This document shows, piece by piece, positions 38,454 through 47,678 of a stretch of 64,000 bases of DNA (position 1 is its first letter; each line of letters begins with the position of its first letter). Below the pieces are notes generated by a model. That model was not told the DNA's origin, searched no databases, and saw only the letters and a list, made by a program, of their open reading frames with translations. Where the stretch lies: assembly GCF_018613325.1 (NCBI RefSeq), contig NZ_JAGGQJ010000023.1, positions 124,001-188,000 of the forward strand. Direction: 5' to 3'. Source of the DNA: Bacillus sp. ISL-34. GTDB taxonomy: Bacteria; Bacillota; Bacilli; Bacillales; DSM-1321. Both the position numbers and the translations under genes were made by a program.

Positions 38454-38621
38454 ATAGATCTCCCCTTAACATATGTATTATCGAGCCAAATAAAGATGAT
38501 ATATTTCATTTAATCAAAAAATTGCGGAAATAGGAAGACTCATCTTGTTTACTGTGGCATTCTCTTTCATTTCCCGCTACAATAAAAAGGTACATATGTT
38601 AAATTGGGGGAATTTCAAACG

Positions 38622-38924
38622 ATGCCTATTCTTGTCACCTTGATCGTTCTTTCATTAGGGGTCTATCTGTTTTATAAAATCAAATCGGTCCGAACCAGAA
38701 TGCCGATGGAGAAAAAGTGGATTTCAGGGAAATCTTCCATTGCCCTTGGTGCGTTTGTCGCACTATTCGGAATCAATCAGCTTTTTCTATTCCACACGAC
38801 CATCACTTATATCATTGCTGCCGTTTTCATCTTCGTTGGCCTATTCAGCATTTGGGGCGGCTATAAAATGTATAAATTTTATTTGCCGCATGCAATCGAA
38901 GAAGCTGCAAATCAAAAAGGATAA
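38622..38924 (+). CDS. ytpI: Membrane protein YtpI
   Basis: A 100-residue protein with three hydrophobic segments (residues 2-20, 43-62, 66-88) and short charged loops. It contains KSSIALGAFVALFGINQLFLFH, close to B. subtilis YtpI. The start at 38622 is chosen because the in-frame TTG six codons earlier lies inside the GGGGG run that acts as the ribosome site. Its function is unknown. It is convergent with ytoI across a shared terminator. Confidence 0.85.
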   Translation: MPILVTLIVLSLGVYLFYKIKSVRTRMPMEKKWISGKSSIALGAFVALFGINQLFLFHTTITYIIAAVFIFVGLFSIWGGYKMYKFYLPHAIEEAANQKG

Positions 38925-38950
38925 TCGAAATTCGATTATCCTTTTCATTT
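38915..38950. terminator. Bidirectional terminator between ytpI and ytoI
   Basis: The stem AAAAGGATAATCGAA/TTCGATTATCCTTTT has a one-base loop or a slightly opened equivalent. Runs of T (CATTTTTC) follow on the plus strand and a T-run follows on the minus strand. It overlaps the ytpI stop codon. Confidence 0.85.
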
Positions 38951-38951
38951 T

Positions 38952-40271
38952 TCATGATCGGTCCAGCAATTGGCAAGTCAACATCGCCTTTCCGACAAGT
39001 TTGCCTTGGTTAAACACCTCAACATCCACTTTTCCGAATTTACGTCCTACATCGAGGACACGCGGATGGATTTCAAGCGTACTGTCGATCTGGACTGGCT
39101 TGATGAAATAAATCGTCATGTTTTCCACGACCAAGTCACCGCGCTTATAGCTTCGAAGTGCACGATTTGCTGAGTCGGTGACCAATGTCGTGAACACACC
39201 GCTTGAAATGGTCCCAAGGTAATTGGTCATCTGCGGAGTGACTCCATAGCTATACACTTCCTCGCCCTTCCCTCGATTCGAAGTCATCACAAGCTGGCTT
39301 GTGATCGTATCGTCGATCGTTTCGCCGACCTGAGGCTGCCTTTGGCTCATTTGCAGTGCCTTAAGGACATCCTGCCTGCTCACGATACCCTTGAGGATAT
39401 GACTGTCATTCACGACCGGGATTAACTCAATTCCTTCCCAAACCATCATATGTGCAGAAGATGCCACACTCATTTTATCGCCTACGGTCATCGGGTTTTT
39501 CGTCATCACCTTATCAATGAGCGTCAGCTCTTCCTGTCCGATGATATCTTTTGATGTCACCATTCCTTGAACCTTCATATTGTCATCTACTACAGGGAAA
39601 CGGCTATGCCCGGATTCCTGATTCAGTTCATGCCAAGTCTGAACACGGTCACCCACCGTTAAAAAGGTAGTTTCCTGTACGGGTGTCAAAATATCCTCCA
39701 CCAGCAAGATTTCCTTTTTGATCAATTGGTCATAGATCGCCCTATTGATCATCGTTGCGACGGTAAACGTATCGTAACTTGTTGAGATGACTGGCATCTC
39801 CAATTCATCGGCTAACCTTTTAACGGGCTCTTCCGTATCGAATCCCCCGGTGATCAGCACTGCTGCACCCGCTTTTAACGCGTGCTCGTGGGCCTGTGTA
39901 CGGTTTCCGACGATCAGCAGGTTTCCTGCCCCTGTATATCTCATCATGGCATCCAGCTTCATCGCCCCGATGACGAATTTATTTAATGTCTTATGAAGTC
40001 CCGTTTTACCACCCAGAACTTGTCCGTCAACAATATTGACTACCTCAGCAAAAGTTAGCTTTTCAATATTCTCTTTTTTCTTTTTCTCGATACGGATCGT
40101 GCCTACCCGCTCAATCGAGCTCACGTAGCCCTGGTTCTCCGCCTCTTTAATTGCCCGGTATGCCGTACCTTCACTAACATTCAATGCTTTCGCAATTTGA
40201 CGAACCGAAATCTTTTCGCCAACAGGGAGCCCATCGATATGTTTTAATATTTGTTCATGCTTTGTAGCCAA
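38952..40271 (-). CDS. ytoI: Regulatory protein YtoI (HTH, DRTGG, CBS pair, hotdog)
   Basis: A 439-residue multidomain protein. A GntR-like helix-turn-helix at residues 1-60 (SVRQIAKALNVSEGTAYRAIKEAE) is followed by a DRTGG domain (about 75-180), two CBS motifs (about 190-310) and a C-terminal thioesterase-like hotdog fold. CBS pairs usually bind adenosyl nucleotides, so a nucleotide-sensing regulator is likely; its target is unknown. The start is TTG at 40271 behind AAAAGGGTGA, giving MATKHEQIL as in B. subtilis YtoI (also 439 residues). An upstream in-frame ATG at 40307 falls between the -10 and the expected RNA start. Confidence 0.9.
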   Translation of the reverse strand: MATKHEQILKHIDGLPVGEKISVRQIAKALNVSEGTAYRAIKEAENQGYVSSIERVGTIRIEKKKKENIEKLTFAEVVNIVDGQVLGGKTGLHKTLNKFVIGAMKLDAMMRYTGAGNLLIVGNRTQAHEHALKAGAAVLITGGFDTEEPVKRLADELEMPVISTSYDTFTVATMINRAIYDQLIKKEILLVEDILTPVQETTFLTVGDRVQTWHELNQESGHSRFPVVDDNMKVQGMVTSKDIIGQEELTLIDKVMTKNPMTVGDKMSVASSAHMMVWEGIELIPVVNDSHILKGIVSRQDVLKALQMSQRQPQVGETIDDTITSQLVMTSNRGKGEEVYSYGVTPQMTNYLGTISSGVFTTLVTDSANRALRSYKRGDLVVENMTIYFIKPVQIDSTLEIHPRVLDVGRKFGKVDVEVFNQGKLVGKAMLTCQLLDRS

Positions 40272-40305
40272 GCGCTTCACCCTTTTCACGGTATTCCTAT
40301 TCTCC

Positions 40306-40335
40306 ATTATAAGGTCAAAGAGCCTAGTTTATCAA
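40306..40335 (-). promoter_or_regulatory. Sigma-A promoter of ytoI
   Basis: Minus-strand TTGATA (40330-40335) and a perfect TATAAT (40306-40311) are separated by 18 bases. Transcription would begin near 40300, which rules out the upstream ATG at 40307 as the start of ytoI. Confidence 0.75.
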
Positions 40336-40342
40336 ACAACTA

Positions 40343-40567
40343 CTAGTATTGGCGCAACCTTTTGTATTCCGGTTGGCGTTTTACCTTTTGTTTCTTAGGG
40401 GAATATAGTATCCCCGTCAAGTTGCCAGCCACCGCCAACAATGCAAACAACAGCCAGGATCCAGCAAACAGACCCTCAAGACCGCCGTTTTCCAACGACA
40501 AACGCGGCACGGCATAATACAGCATCACACCGCATAAAAGCAAACAAAGCAATAACCTCTGTTTCAT
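40343..40567 (-). CDS. Small membrane protein of unknown function
   Basis: A 74-residue protein with two hydrophobic helices (about 4-19 and 33-54) and a strongly basic C-terminal tail (PKKQKVKRQPEYKRLRQY), so the tail should face the cytoplasm. The ribosome site GGGGGGATTGG before its ATG is strong, which supports expression. It lies upstream of the ytoI promoter on the same strand. I do not recognise the family, and no motif suggests a function. Confidence 0.65.
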   Translation of the reverse strand: MKQRLLLCLLLCGVMLYYAVPRLSLENGGLEGLFAGSWLLFALLAVAGNLTGILYSPKKQKVKRQPEYKRLRQY

Positions 40568-40701
40568 CCAATCCCCCCTTTTTTCATCTATTCATTTTAT
40601 GCCTGTGAAAGGAAAAAAGACTTGGCTGCTGAACGAGACTTAACTTTCCGATTGCCGGAATCACCCGTCATTTTGGTCGGCCATCCCCACACGATACACA
40701 T

Positions 40702-40729
40702 AAAAAACGGAAGCCCCTATAGGCTCCCG
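40702..40729 (-). terminator. Terminator after ytkL
   Basis: An 8-bp stem CGGGAGCC/GGCTTCCG with one G-U pair and a short loop, followed by six T on the minus strand, beginning seven bases after the ytkL stop. Confidence 0.82.
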
Positions 40730-40735
40730 CTCCTT

Positions 40736-41416
40736 TTATAATTCGATTTCATCTCCGGCTTCCATAATCAATCCATTTCCCTCTTCAAGCAGGTCGATGA
40801 ATTTGTTAGGATCCTGTTTGATGACAGGGAAAGTATTGTAATGAATCGGCACGACTTGTTTGGCTTGAAGGAATTTCGCTGCAAGTGCGGCATCTTCGGG
40901 GCCCATGGTGTAATTATCGCCGATTGGCAAGAATGCCAAGTCAATCGGATGTCGCTCACCGATCAGTTTCATATCGGAATATACCGCTGTATCCCCTGCA
41001 TGATAGATCGTTTTCCCTTCTATCGTAAGCAATACTCCAGCAGGCATTCCCAAATAAACGATTTGCCCATCTCCGTCAATGAATCCTGTTCCATGGAAAG
41101 CTGGCGTCAGTTTCACTTTTCCAAAGTCGAACTCGAAAGCTCCGCCGATGCTCATCCCGTGGGTCCTAACCCCTTGAGCACCCAGGTAGTCGGCAATCTC
41201 CGCTATACCAATGACAAGTGCATCATGCCTCTTTGCCAATTCAACCGTGTCACCGACGTGGTCATTATGACCATGTGTTAAGATGATCACATCCGGTTTC
41301 ACATCTTCCACCTTCAAATCGGTCAATTCGTTTCCAGTAATGAATGGATCGAATAAAATCGTTTTACCATTCGTTTCGACTTTTACAACTGCATGTCCAT
41401 GAAAAGATACTTTCAT
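40736..41416 (-). CDS. ytkL: Metallo-beta-lactamase-fold hydrolase YtkL (UPF0173)
   Basis: A 226-residue metal-dependent hydrolase of the UPF0173 family. The dinuclear zinc motif is [10 protein letters not shown] near residues 47-56, with later ligands in [12 protein letters not shown] and PIHYNTFP. The N-terminus [13 protein letters not shown] is typical of the family. The physiological substrate is unknown; relatives resemble UlaG lactonases. It is divergent from the M24 peptidase gene, with 117 bases between them. Confidence 0.92.
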   Translation of the reverse strand: MKVSFHGHAVVKVETNGKTILFDPFITGNELTDLKVEDVKPDVIILTHGHNDHVGDTVELAKRHDALVIGIAEIADYLGAQGVRTHGMSIGGAFEFDFGKVKLTPAFHGTGFIDGDGQIVYLGMPAGVLLTIEGKTIYHAGDTAVYSDMKLIGERHPIDLAFLPIGDNYTMGPEDAALAAKFLQAKQVVPIHYNTFPVIKQDPNKFIDLLEEGNGLIMEAGDEIEL

Positions 41417-41533
41417 TTTTGATGCTCCCTTCCCTTACTCACTTTTTTAAAAATCGCCTTATTAGGCCTTTCCCATTTACTATACTTATAAATATTGCTA
41501 AGGTAATTATATCTTACTAATGGAGGTATCGTC

Positions 41534-42631
41534 ATGAATGAACGTTTGACAGAACTACAAAATTGGCTCCAGTCCAATGAGGTAGAAGCCGCTTTACTAA
41601 CATCTACAGAGAGCATCTACTATTTAAGCGGTTTTTTTAGTGACCCTCATGAAAGACTGCTTGCACTTGCCATTTTTGCAAATGCCGACCCATTCCTGGT
41701 CTGCCCGCAGATGGAAGTTCCGGATGCTAAACAGGCTGGATGGAATGGAGATATCATCGGTTACACCGACACTGAAAATCCATGGGAAAAGGTTAAGCAA
41801 GCAGTGGTGAATCGCGGGTTAACCATTAATAAAATGGCCATTGAAAAAGAGCATATGAATGTAGAACGCTATGAAAAGGTCCAACAATACTTTGGAGCAC
41901 CAAAGCTCGTTTCCGCAGAAGAAAAACTTCAAAGGATGCGAATGATCAAGTCGGAAGATGAAATGGTCAAAATCCGTGAAGCTTGCCGCCTTGCCGACTT
42001 TGCGATTGAAGTGGGGGTCAGCGAAATTCATGAAGGTAAAACGGAAATGGAAATCCTTGCAGCTATAGAATTCGAATTGAAAAAGGCCGGAGTCAGCCAA
42101 ATGTCTTTCTCCACCATGGTCCTGACTGGTAAAAATGGCGCTTCCCCACATGGCACACCTGGGAATACGAAGGTTCAGCGCGGCGACCTTGTCCTTTTTG
42201 ACCTGGGCGTCGTTCATGAAGGATACTGCTCTGACATCACTAGAACGGTTGCTTACGGAGATATCAATGATAAACAGGCAGAAATATATGAAACTGTACT
42301 TAAGGCACAAGAAGCTGCCGTTACAGCCAGTAAACCTGGTGTATCCTGTTCCGAGATAGACTTGACTGCCAGAAACATCATCAGGGATAAAGGATACGGT
42401 GAATTCTTCCCTCACAGGCTCGGCCACGGACTTGGGATCAGCGTCCATGAATACCCATCCTTGACTGAAACGAATTCCCTCGAGCTTCAATCCGGAATGG
42501 TTTATACGATCGAACCTGGCATATATGTTCCGAATGTTGCAGGCGTCAGGATTGAAGATGATCTATTGATCACCGATACCGGCTGTGAGGTTTTGACCAA
42601 ATTTCCGAAGAGCCTGCAAATCATAAAATGA
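41534..42631 (+). CDS. M24B-family Xaa-Pro dipeptidase
   Basis: A 365-residue metallopeptidase of the pita-bread fold, predicted to cleave Xaa-Pro dipeptides or release N-terminal residues before proline. The N-terminal creatinase-like domain occupies about residues 1-130. The five metal ligands are all present: the two Asp in LFDLGVVHEGYCSDITRT, His in HRLGHGLGISVHE, Glu in TIEPGIY and Glu in VRIEDDLLIT. TGGAGGTATCGTC precedes the ATG. It resembles B. subtilis YkvY more than YqhT, from memory. It is a lone plus-strand gene closed by a GC-rich terminator. Confidence 0.9.
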   Translation: MNERLTELQNWLQSNEVEAALLTSTESIYYLSGFFSDPHERLLALAIFANADPFLVCPQMEVPDAKQAGWNGDIIGYTDTENPWEKVKQAVVNRGLTINKMAIEKEHMNVERYEKVQQYFGAPKLVSAEEKLQRMRMIKSEDEMVKIREACRLADFAIEVGVSEIHEGKTEMEILAAIEFELKKAGVSQMSFSTMVLTGKNGASPHGTPGNTKVQRGDLVLFDLGVVHEGYCSDITRTVAYGDINDKQAEIYETVLKAQEAAVTASKPGVSCSEIDLTARNIIRDKGYGEFFPHRLGHGLGISVHEYPSLTETNSLELQSGMVYTIEPGIYVPNVAGVRIEDDLLITDTGCEVLTKFPKSLQIIK

Positions 42632-42653
42632 TCATGCATTAACCAATTCATGT

Positions 42654-42682
42654 ACCCCCCGCCTTCATTTAAGACGGGGGTA
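42654..42682. terminator. Bidirectional terminator after the Xaa-Pro dipeptidase
   Basis: TACCCCC pairs with GGGGGTA and the stem continues inwards with CGCCTT/AAGACG (one mismatch). ATTTATT follows on the plus strand. It lies between convergent genes. Confidence 0.7.
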
Positions 42683-42704
42683 TTTATTCAAAGTTCCCTT
42701 TCAA

Positions 42705-43274
42705 CTAATCGGTCCGCAGTCTATACTTCACTGCTTTATCACTGCCGTCAAACCAAATGACCAGCCATTCACTATCTATTCTTATGATTCCCCTCTCGGC
42801 ACCGAGATAATAAACAACATTATCTTTCTCTTTAAAATATTCCGTTTCCGTTGGGGAACCTAAAAGCGTAATCACTTCTTCTTTTGTCTTGCCCATCAAT
42901 TCATGCTCATTCATTAAGTCATCAACCAGATATACTCTTCCTTCATCATCATTTAACCATCTTTCAGTGGTGAACCTTGATTCATATTCATTTACCCCTA
43001 ACATAACCACACTATAAAATAGAAGAGATAAGCCAAGGCTTGATATGACTATAAATCTAATTTTGATTTTTCTTTTATTATGCTGATCGGTATATTTCCA
43101 TGAAATCCATTGTAAAAACAGTAATAGAACAAATGGTAGAAACATGGCTGATATACTCATTAAACTGGTAGAAGCATGTACAGCATTAATGTATAAAGCA
43201 TAAATGAAGTAGATAAATGCATACAAAAGTACATATAAATATAATGAATAGTTTACTATTCTTGAAACACTCAA
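42705..43274 (-). CDS. Membrane protein with C-terminal SmpA/BamE-like domain
   Basis: A 189-residue protein of unknown function. Three hydrophobic segments fill about residues 8-30, 38-60 and 72-95. A soluble C-terminal domain (about 125-189) resembles the SmpA/OmlA fold, with LMGKTKEEVITLLGSPTE as the typical start and two beta strands after it. The start is the TTG at 43274 with AGGGGAG eight bases upstream; a GTG six codons earlier overlaps that site. The strand opposes the flanking genes, and no operon partner is seen. Confidence 0.7.
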   Translation of the reverse strand: MSVSRIVNYSLYLYVLLYAFIYFIYALYINAVHASTSLMSISAMFLPFVLLLFLQWISWKYTDQHNKRKIKIRFIVISSLGLSLLFYSVVMLGVNEYESRFTTERWLNDDEGRVYLVDDLMNEHELMGKTKEEVITLLGSPTETEYFKEKDNVVYYLGAERGIIRIDSEWLVIWFDGSDKAVKYRLRTD

Positions 43275-43497
43275 AGAAAAAACTCCCCTCACACATTAAA
43301 GGTTACCATAAATAAACAAATAAGGTAAAAATGAGAGTTTCGTTTCTTCCATGATTTTTTCTTCATAAAAAGGTTGGAATCATTTACTTCATTTTGCGAT
43401 TTCCAGATTAAAACATTCGCTAATTTGTTACAATTGAAATCAGACCCATTAGGTAAATCATAGTATAATAGGAATGAAATAGAAGGAGGAGATTCCC

Positions 43498-43941
43498 TTG
43501 AATAGTATAGATTATAAAAATATTCTTGTAGCAGTGGACGGTTCTGAAGAAGCAGAGTGGGCCTTAAAAAAGGCAATCTATTTAGCAAAACTCAGTGACG
43601 CTACCCTTGTGCTCACACATATCGTGGATACAAGGAATTTCCCTACTGTCGAAGCTCATGATATGACTATCCGTGATCACTCTGAAACCTTTGCCAATGA
43701 GCTATTGGACAAGTATAAAACGGAAGCCATTGCCTCCGGGATTGCAAAGGTCCAAACAGAAGTTGCATATGGTTCTCCTAAAGTTCAAATTCCAAGGGAT
43801 TTAGCGAAAAAGCATTCGATCGATTTAATTGTTTGCGGTGCAACAGGCCTTAATGCAGTCGAACGTTTCCTCATCGGCAGTGTGTCGGAAGGCATCGTTC
43901 GCCATTCAAACTGTGATGTAATGATCGTGCGTACGAATTGA
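43498..43941 (+). CDS. Universal stress protein UspA family
   Basis: A 147-residue single-domain UspA protein. The N-terminal strand is NILVAVDGSEEAEWAL and the ATP-binding loop appears as CGATGLNAVERFLIGSVSEGIVRHSNCDVMIV, with the GxxG-9x-G(S/T) pattern intact, so ATP binding is likely. The start is TTG with an ideal AAGGAGGAGATTCCC before it. It is monocistronic and ends at a strong terminator shared with argH. Stress control is expected from the family but no specific operator was recognised. Confidence 0.9.
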   Translation: MNSIDYKNILVAVDGSEEAEWALKKAIYLAKLSDATLVLTHIVDTRNFPTVEAHDMTIRDHSETFANELLDKYKTEAIASGIAKVQTEVAYGSPKVQIPRDLAKKHSIDLIVCGATGLNAVERFLIGSVSEGIVRHSNCDVMIVRTN

Positions 43942-43955
43942 TAAAAGAAAATGAT

Positions 43956-43993
43956 AAAAAGCTCGTTCGCCAAATTGGTGAACGAGCTTTTTT
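43956..43993. terminator. Bidirectional terminator between uspA-like gene and argH
   Basis: The stem AAAAAGCTCGTTCGCC pairs with GGTGAACGAGCTTTTTT around a 5-base loop, with T-runs on both strands. It lies between convergent genes. Confidence 0.9.
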
Positions 43994-43997
43994 ACTG

Positions 43998-45377
43998 TTA
44001 TTCACTTACCAGTTTTTCCGCTTTTTCAATCGCCAGCAACACTTGGGCAAAACCTGTACCGCCCGCACTGTTACGGCGTTTAACGGCTTCATAAGGATTT
44101 AATGCATCATAAATATCCTGTTCAAACAACTCGGAAGCTTCCTGGAATTGTTCAATGCTTAGGTCCACTAAATAGCAGCCATTCTGGACACAGAACAATA
44201 CAAGCTTCCCGACCACTTCGTGCGCCTTACGGAAAGGCATACCCTTTGAAGCCAGGTAATCAGCTAATTCCGTCGCATTCGAGAAGTCATTTTTTGTTGC
44301 TTTTTCCATTACGTCCGTTTTCACTTTCATCGTTGAAATCATGCCGGCAAATATTTTAAGTGAACCAACAATGGTCTTAACCGTATCAAAAACGCCTTCT
44401 TTATCTTCTTGCATATCTTTGTTATAAGCAAGCGGCAGTCCTTTCAAAACGGTCAATAACCCCGTTAGGTTCCCATAAACCCGTCCTGTTTTACCACGGA
44501 TCAATTCCGCCATATCAGGATTTTTCTTTTGCGGCATGATGCTGCTTCCCGTGGAAAACGCATCATCCAATTCAATGAATTGAAATTCCTGGCTTGACCA
44601 GAGAATGATTTCTTCGCTGAAACGGGATAAGTGCATCATCATCGTAGCACTGTTGCTCATGAATTCAATGGCAAAATCACGATCACTCACCGCATCAAGG
44701 CTGTTTTCGTAAATTCCCTCAAACCCCAATAACTCGGCACTGAGGGCACGGTCAATCGGGAAAGTAGTCCCAGCTAATGCCCCAGCCCCCAATGGAGAGA
44801 TGTTAATCCTTTTGAAACTCTCCGTGAAGCGCTGCTTATCACGCTCAAGCATCCAAAAATAAGCCATTAAGTGGTGCGCAAATGAAATGGGCTGTGCACG
44901 CTGCAAATGTGTATAACCTGGAATTAGTGTTTCCACATTTTTCTTGGATTGTCCCAAAATCGCTATTTGCAAGTCATTGATGAGTTCCAGAATCACTTTC
45001 GTTTGGTTACGCATATACAGATGAAGGTCGGTTGCAACTTGATCATTACGGCTCCTGCCTGTATGAAGCTTTCCGCCAACTGGACCGATTTCACTTATAA
45101 GCATACTTTCCAGGTTAAGATGGATATCTTCCATCTCAACCTTAAAAGTCAATTCACCCTTCTCAGCTTTTTCCTGTAAACTTTTCAGACCTGCAATGAT
45201 CTGATCCGCATCTTCTTCAGGTAAAATGCTGCATTGCTTTAACATGGTTACATGAGCTAAACTGCCTTGTATATCTTCAAGCACAAGTTCCTGGTCAAAG
45301 GAGATGGAAGCTCCAAACTCATCTACCCATTCTTCGGCAGATTTCGTAAATCTTCCTCCCCAAAGCTTGCTGCTCAC
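43998..45377 (-). CDS. argH: Argininosuccinate lyase ArgH
   Basis: It splits argininosuccinate into arginine and fumarate, the final arginine step. The protein has 459 residues of the fumarase/aspartase superfamily. The signature [20 protein letters not shown] holds the catalytic Ser, and other conserved parts are HTGRSRNDQ and [16 protein letters not shown] [11 protein letters not shown]. The start is a GTG overlapping the argG stop by four bases. It is second gene of argG-argH and under the ARG boxes upstream of argG. Confidence 0.96.
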   Translation of the reverse strand: MSSKLWGGRFTKSAEEWVDEFGASISFDQELVLEDIQGSLAHVTMLKQCSILPEEDADQIIAGLKSLQEKAEKGELTFKVEMEDIHLNLESMLISEIGPVGGKLHTGRSRNDQVATDLHLYMRNQTKVILELINDLQIAILGQSKKNVETLIPGYTHLQRAQPISFAHHLMAYFWMLERDKQRFTESFKRINISPLGAGALAGTTFPIDRALSAELLGFEGIYENSLDAVSDRDFAIEFMSNSATMMMHLSRFSEEIILWSSQEFQFIELDDAFSTGSSIMPQKKNPDMAELIRGKTGRVYGNLTGLLTVLKGLPLAYNKDMQEDKEGVFDTVKTIVGSLKIFAGMISTMKVKTDVMEKATKNDFSNATELADYLASKGMPFRKAHEVVGKLVLFCVQNGCYLVDLSIEQFQEASELFEQDIYDALNPYEAVKRRNSAGGTGFAQVLLAIEKAEKLVSE

Positions 45378-46579
45378 ACTGTCACCTTCTTGTTATTGAC
45401 CATGCTGTTCACTTTCGTTGGAAGTCCCCATAACTTAATGAATCCAACTGCTGCATCATGATCAAATTCGTCTGCTTTTGTATAGGTAGCCAATTTTTCG
45501 TCATATAGGGAGTACTCGGATTTTCTCCCTTCAACAATCGCATGACCTTTGAATAGTTTCACACGGACCGTACCCGTTACATTCACTTGTGTTTCTTTCA
45601 GGAATGCGGCCAAAGCTTTTTGAAGCGGAGAGAACCAAAGCCCTTCATAAATCAATTCAGTCATTTTCTTCTCGATCACCGGCTTGAAGTGAGCCAATTC
45701 TTTTACAAGCGTGATATCTTCAAGTTCTTTGTGTGCAGCTATCAATGTCATCGCACCAGGAGCTTCATAAACTTCACGGGATTTGATTCCCACTAATCTA
45801 TTTTCAACGTGATCGATACGTCCCACTCCGTGTTTGCCGGCAATTTGATTCAACTCGACAATCAGGTCAGCCAATTTATAGTTTTTATCATTCAATGTAA
45901 CCGGCACACCTTGTTCAAAACCAATTTCAATGATATCGGCAGTATCTGGCGTACATTCAAGGCTTGTAGTCAAATCATATGCTTCTTCCGGCGGAGCTGC
46001 CCAAGGATCTTCCAGGATTCCACATTCGTTACTTCTTCCCCAAAGGTTTTGGTCAATCGAGAACGGACTCGCCATGCCAATCGGAACGGGAATGCCATTT
46101 TTCGCTGCATATTCGATCTCCTCTTCACGAGACCATTTCCAGTCACGAACAGGTGCAAGAACTTGTAAATTAGGGTTCAAGGCGGAGATGGATACTTCGA
46201 AACGCACTTGGTCATTTCCTTTTCCCGTACAACCGTGCGCAACGGCTACCGCGTTTTCCGCTTCAGCCACTTCCACTAATTTCTTCGCGATCAGCGGACG
46301 TGATAAAGCTGATACCAAAGGATATTTCCCTTCATACAAAGTATGTGCCTGAAGAGCAGTCAATGCGAATTCATCAGCGAATTCGTCCTTCGCATCAATG
46401 ACATAGGAACTTACCGCACCAACAGTGATCGCTTTTTCTTTAATGAAGTCCAAATCTTTCCCTTCGCCGACATCCAAGCAGCATGCCACAACTTCGTACC
46501 CTTGATCTTGTAACCATTTAATTGCAACGGAAGTATCCAAACCTCCGGAATATGCTAAAACAACTTTTTGATTTTCCAT
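45374..46579 (-). CDS. argG: Argininosuccinate synthase ArgG
   Basis: It joins citrulline and aspartate with ATP to make argininosuccinate. The protein has 401 residues. The P-loop-type PP motif is [14 protein letters not shown] near the N-terminus, with [14 protein letters not shown] and [13 protein letters not shown] as family blocks. The start at 46579 puts AAAGGA eight bases upstream; two longer in-frame starts (ATG two codons and eleven codons earlier) are less well placed. It heads argG-argH; two ARG boxes lie in its leader. Confidence 0.96.
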   Translation of the reverse strand: MENQKVVLAYSGGLDTSVAIKWLQDQGYEVVACCLDVGEGKDLDFIKEKAITVGAVSSYVIDAKDEFADEFALTALQAHTLYEGKYPLVSALSRPLIAKKLVEVAEAENAVAVAHGCTGKGNDQVRFEVSISALNPNLQVLAPVRDWKWSREEEIEYAAKNGIPVPIGMASPFSIDQNLWGRSNECGILEDPWAAPPEEAYDLTTSLECTPDTADIIEIGFEQGVPVTLNDKNYKLADLIVELNQIAGKHGVGRIDHVENRLVGIKSREVYEAPGAMTLIAAHKELEDITLVKELAHFKPVIEKKMTELIYEGLWFSPLQKALAAFLKETQVNVTGTVRVKLFKGHAIVEGRKSEYSLYDEKLATYTKADEFDHDAAVGFIKLWGLPTKVNSMVNNKKVTV

Positions 46580-46597
46580 TTCCATCGTCCTTTCGTG

Positions 46598-46631
46598 TGA
46601 ATAAAAATTCATCGTTTGTTATTTTTATTCA
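46598..46631 (-). promoter_or_regulatory. Pair of ARG boxes (ArgR/AhrC operators) before argG
   Basis: TGAATAAAAATTCA (46598-46611) matches the ARG-box core TGAATWWWWATTCA perfectly. GTTATTTTTATTCA (46618-46631) matches at 11 of 14. The starts are 20 bases apart, close to two helical turns, as in paired operators of arginine genes. They lie just downstream of the candidate promoter, so arginine-dependent repression by the ArgR/AhrC protein is expected. Confidence 0.75.
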
Positions 46632-46644
46632 ATCTATGATTAGT

Positions 46645-46674
46645 ACTTTATCATCTTTATTAAAGGAATACAAG
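46645..46674 (-). promoter_or_regulatory. Candidate argG promoter
   Basis: Minus-strand TTGTAT is followed after 17 bases by TAAAGT, with a TGA extended -10 immediately before it (TGATAAAGT). The -10 lies at 46645-46650 and the RNA would start near 46638, so the ARG boxes fall at about +7 to +40. Confidence 0.5.
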
Positions 46675-46792
46675 GGGTATTTTTAAGATTTTGCTAAATA
46701 ATCCGCTAATATTTTCAGGGAATTTACACATTGGATGCATCCGCAAGAATATAGTAAACTAGGAGTATGATAAATCGAAAAGCGGAGGGCAT

Positions 46793-47107
46793 ATGAAAGA
46801 ACAATTTACCTATGATGAACGGCTTGGCATCTCGATTCCCGATTTGAATCTGGAGTGGGATGAATATACAAAAGGCGAGCAACAGCAAATACTCGTACAT
46901 TGGGAGAATATCCGGGGAAGCATCCCGGACCGCATCAAGGAGCTGGAATCCACCATTAACCGAAAGCAGTTTCGGCTCTCCGATGAGAGTAATTTCATTA
47001 AATCATGCCAGCTCAACTCCGAAATTGCGGAACTTGCTTCCATCATCAATGATTTATGGCTATGGTATCGTGCCAATCAAGGAGTAAGTGAAAAGATGCA
47101 TAATTAA
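46793..47107 (+). CDS. Conserved-looking small soluble protein of unknown function
   Basis: A 104-residue acidic, largely helical protein without signal peptide, membrane helix or known motif. A helix rich in Glu, Ile and Arg (RIKELESTINRKQFRL) and a hydrophobic C-terminal stretch (ASIINDLWLWYRAN) are the visible features. AAAGCGGAGGGC precedes the ATG, and a perfect terminator follows 15 bases after the stop, so it looks like a complete single-gene unit. I do not recognise the family. It separates argGH from the ecsC-like-moaB pair. Confidence 0.7.
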   Translation: MKEQFTYDERLGISIPDLNLEWDEYTKGEQQQILVHWENIRGSIPDRIKELESTINRKQFRLSDESNFIKSCQLNSEIAELASIINDLWLWYRANQGVSEKMHN

Positions 47108-47121
47108 GGCCTATTCCATGC

Positions 47122-47157
47122 AAAAAAAGCCACAGTTTAAAACTGTGGCTTTTTTTG
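47122..47157. terminator. Bidirectional terminator before moaB
   Basis: A perfect stem AAAAAAAGCCACAGTTT/AAACTGTGGCTTTTTTT with a single-base to four-base loop and T-runs on both strands, between the convergent 104-residue ORF and moaB. Confidence 0.92.
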
Positions 47158-47165
47158 CATCCCTT

Positions 47166-47678
47166 TTATAAATCCTTGCGAAGTTCACCAACGACATGTC
47201 CCAACTCCGGGAGAATCAATTTAGTCATCGCTAGCCGAACCGCCCCTGATGAGCCTGGGGTGGAAAAGACGGCTTTGTTGTTCACGACTCCGGCAATCGC
47301 CCTGGATAGAATGGCTGCAGACCCGATATCCTCTTGATAGCTGAGCATTCGGAAAACCTCGCCAAAACCGGGAATTTCCTTGGTCATCAATTCTTTGACC
47401 GCCTCGATCGTTACATCCCTATTGGCGATGCCAGTGCCTCCATTTGTTAATATGACATCGACCGTGCTGCTTTGACTACCAGAAGTGACCGCATCCTGAA
47501 TCGCTTTCCGCTCATCTTTAACGATTACATATTCCGACACTTCATGACCATTCGATTTCAGCAATTCCATCATCAGTGCTCCGCTTTTATCCGTTTCTTC
47601 ATTACGCGTATCGCTGACGGTTATCACCTTGCATCGAATTGCCTCCGTGATGGCTTTTTTATGATCCTCGACACTCAT
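47166..47678 (-). CDS. moaB: Molybdenum cofactor biosynthesis protein MoaB
   Basis: A 170-residue protein of the MoaB/Mog fold, likely molybdopterin adenylyltransferase. The MPT-binding signature is LTNGGTGIANRDVT with SDTRNEETDKSG upstream. It overlaps the preceding EcsC-like gene by four bases (ATGA). No other molybdenum cofactor gene is in the window. The length fits B. subtilis MoaB. Confidence 0.92.
   Translation of the reverse strand: MSVEDHKKAITEAIRCKVITVSDTRNEETDKSGALMMELLKSNGHEVSEYVIVKDERKAIQDAVTSGSQSSTVDVILTNGGTGIANRDVTIEAVKELMTKEIPGFGEVFRMLSYQEDIGSAAILSRAIAGVVNNKAVFSTPGSSGAVRLAMTKLILPELGHVVGELRKDL

Noticed and set aside
41819..42490. 223-codon ORF antisense to the Xaa-Pro dipeptidase gene
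   Set aside because: Shadow of a well-supported coding frame; no ribosome site and no family resemblance.
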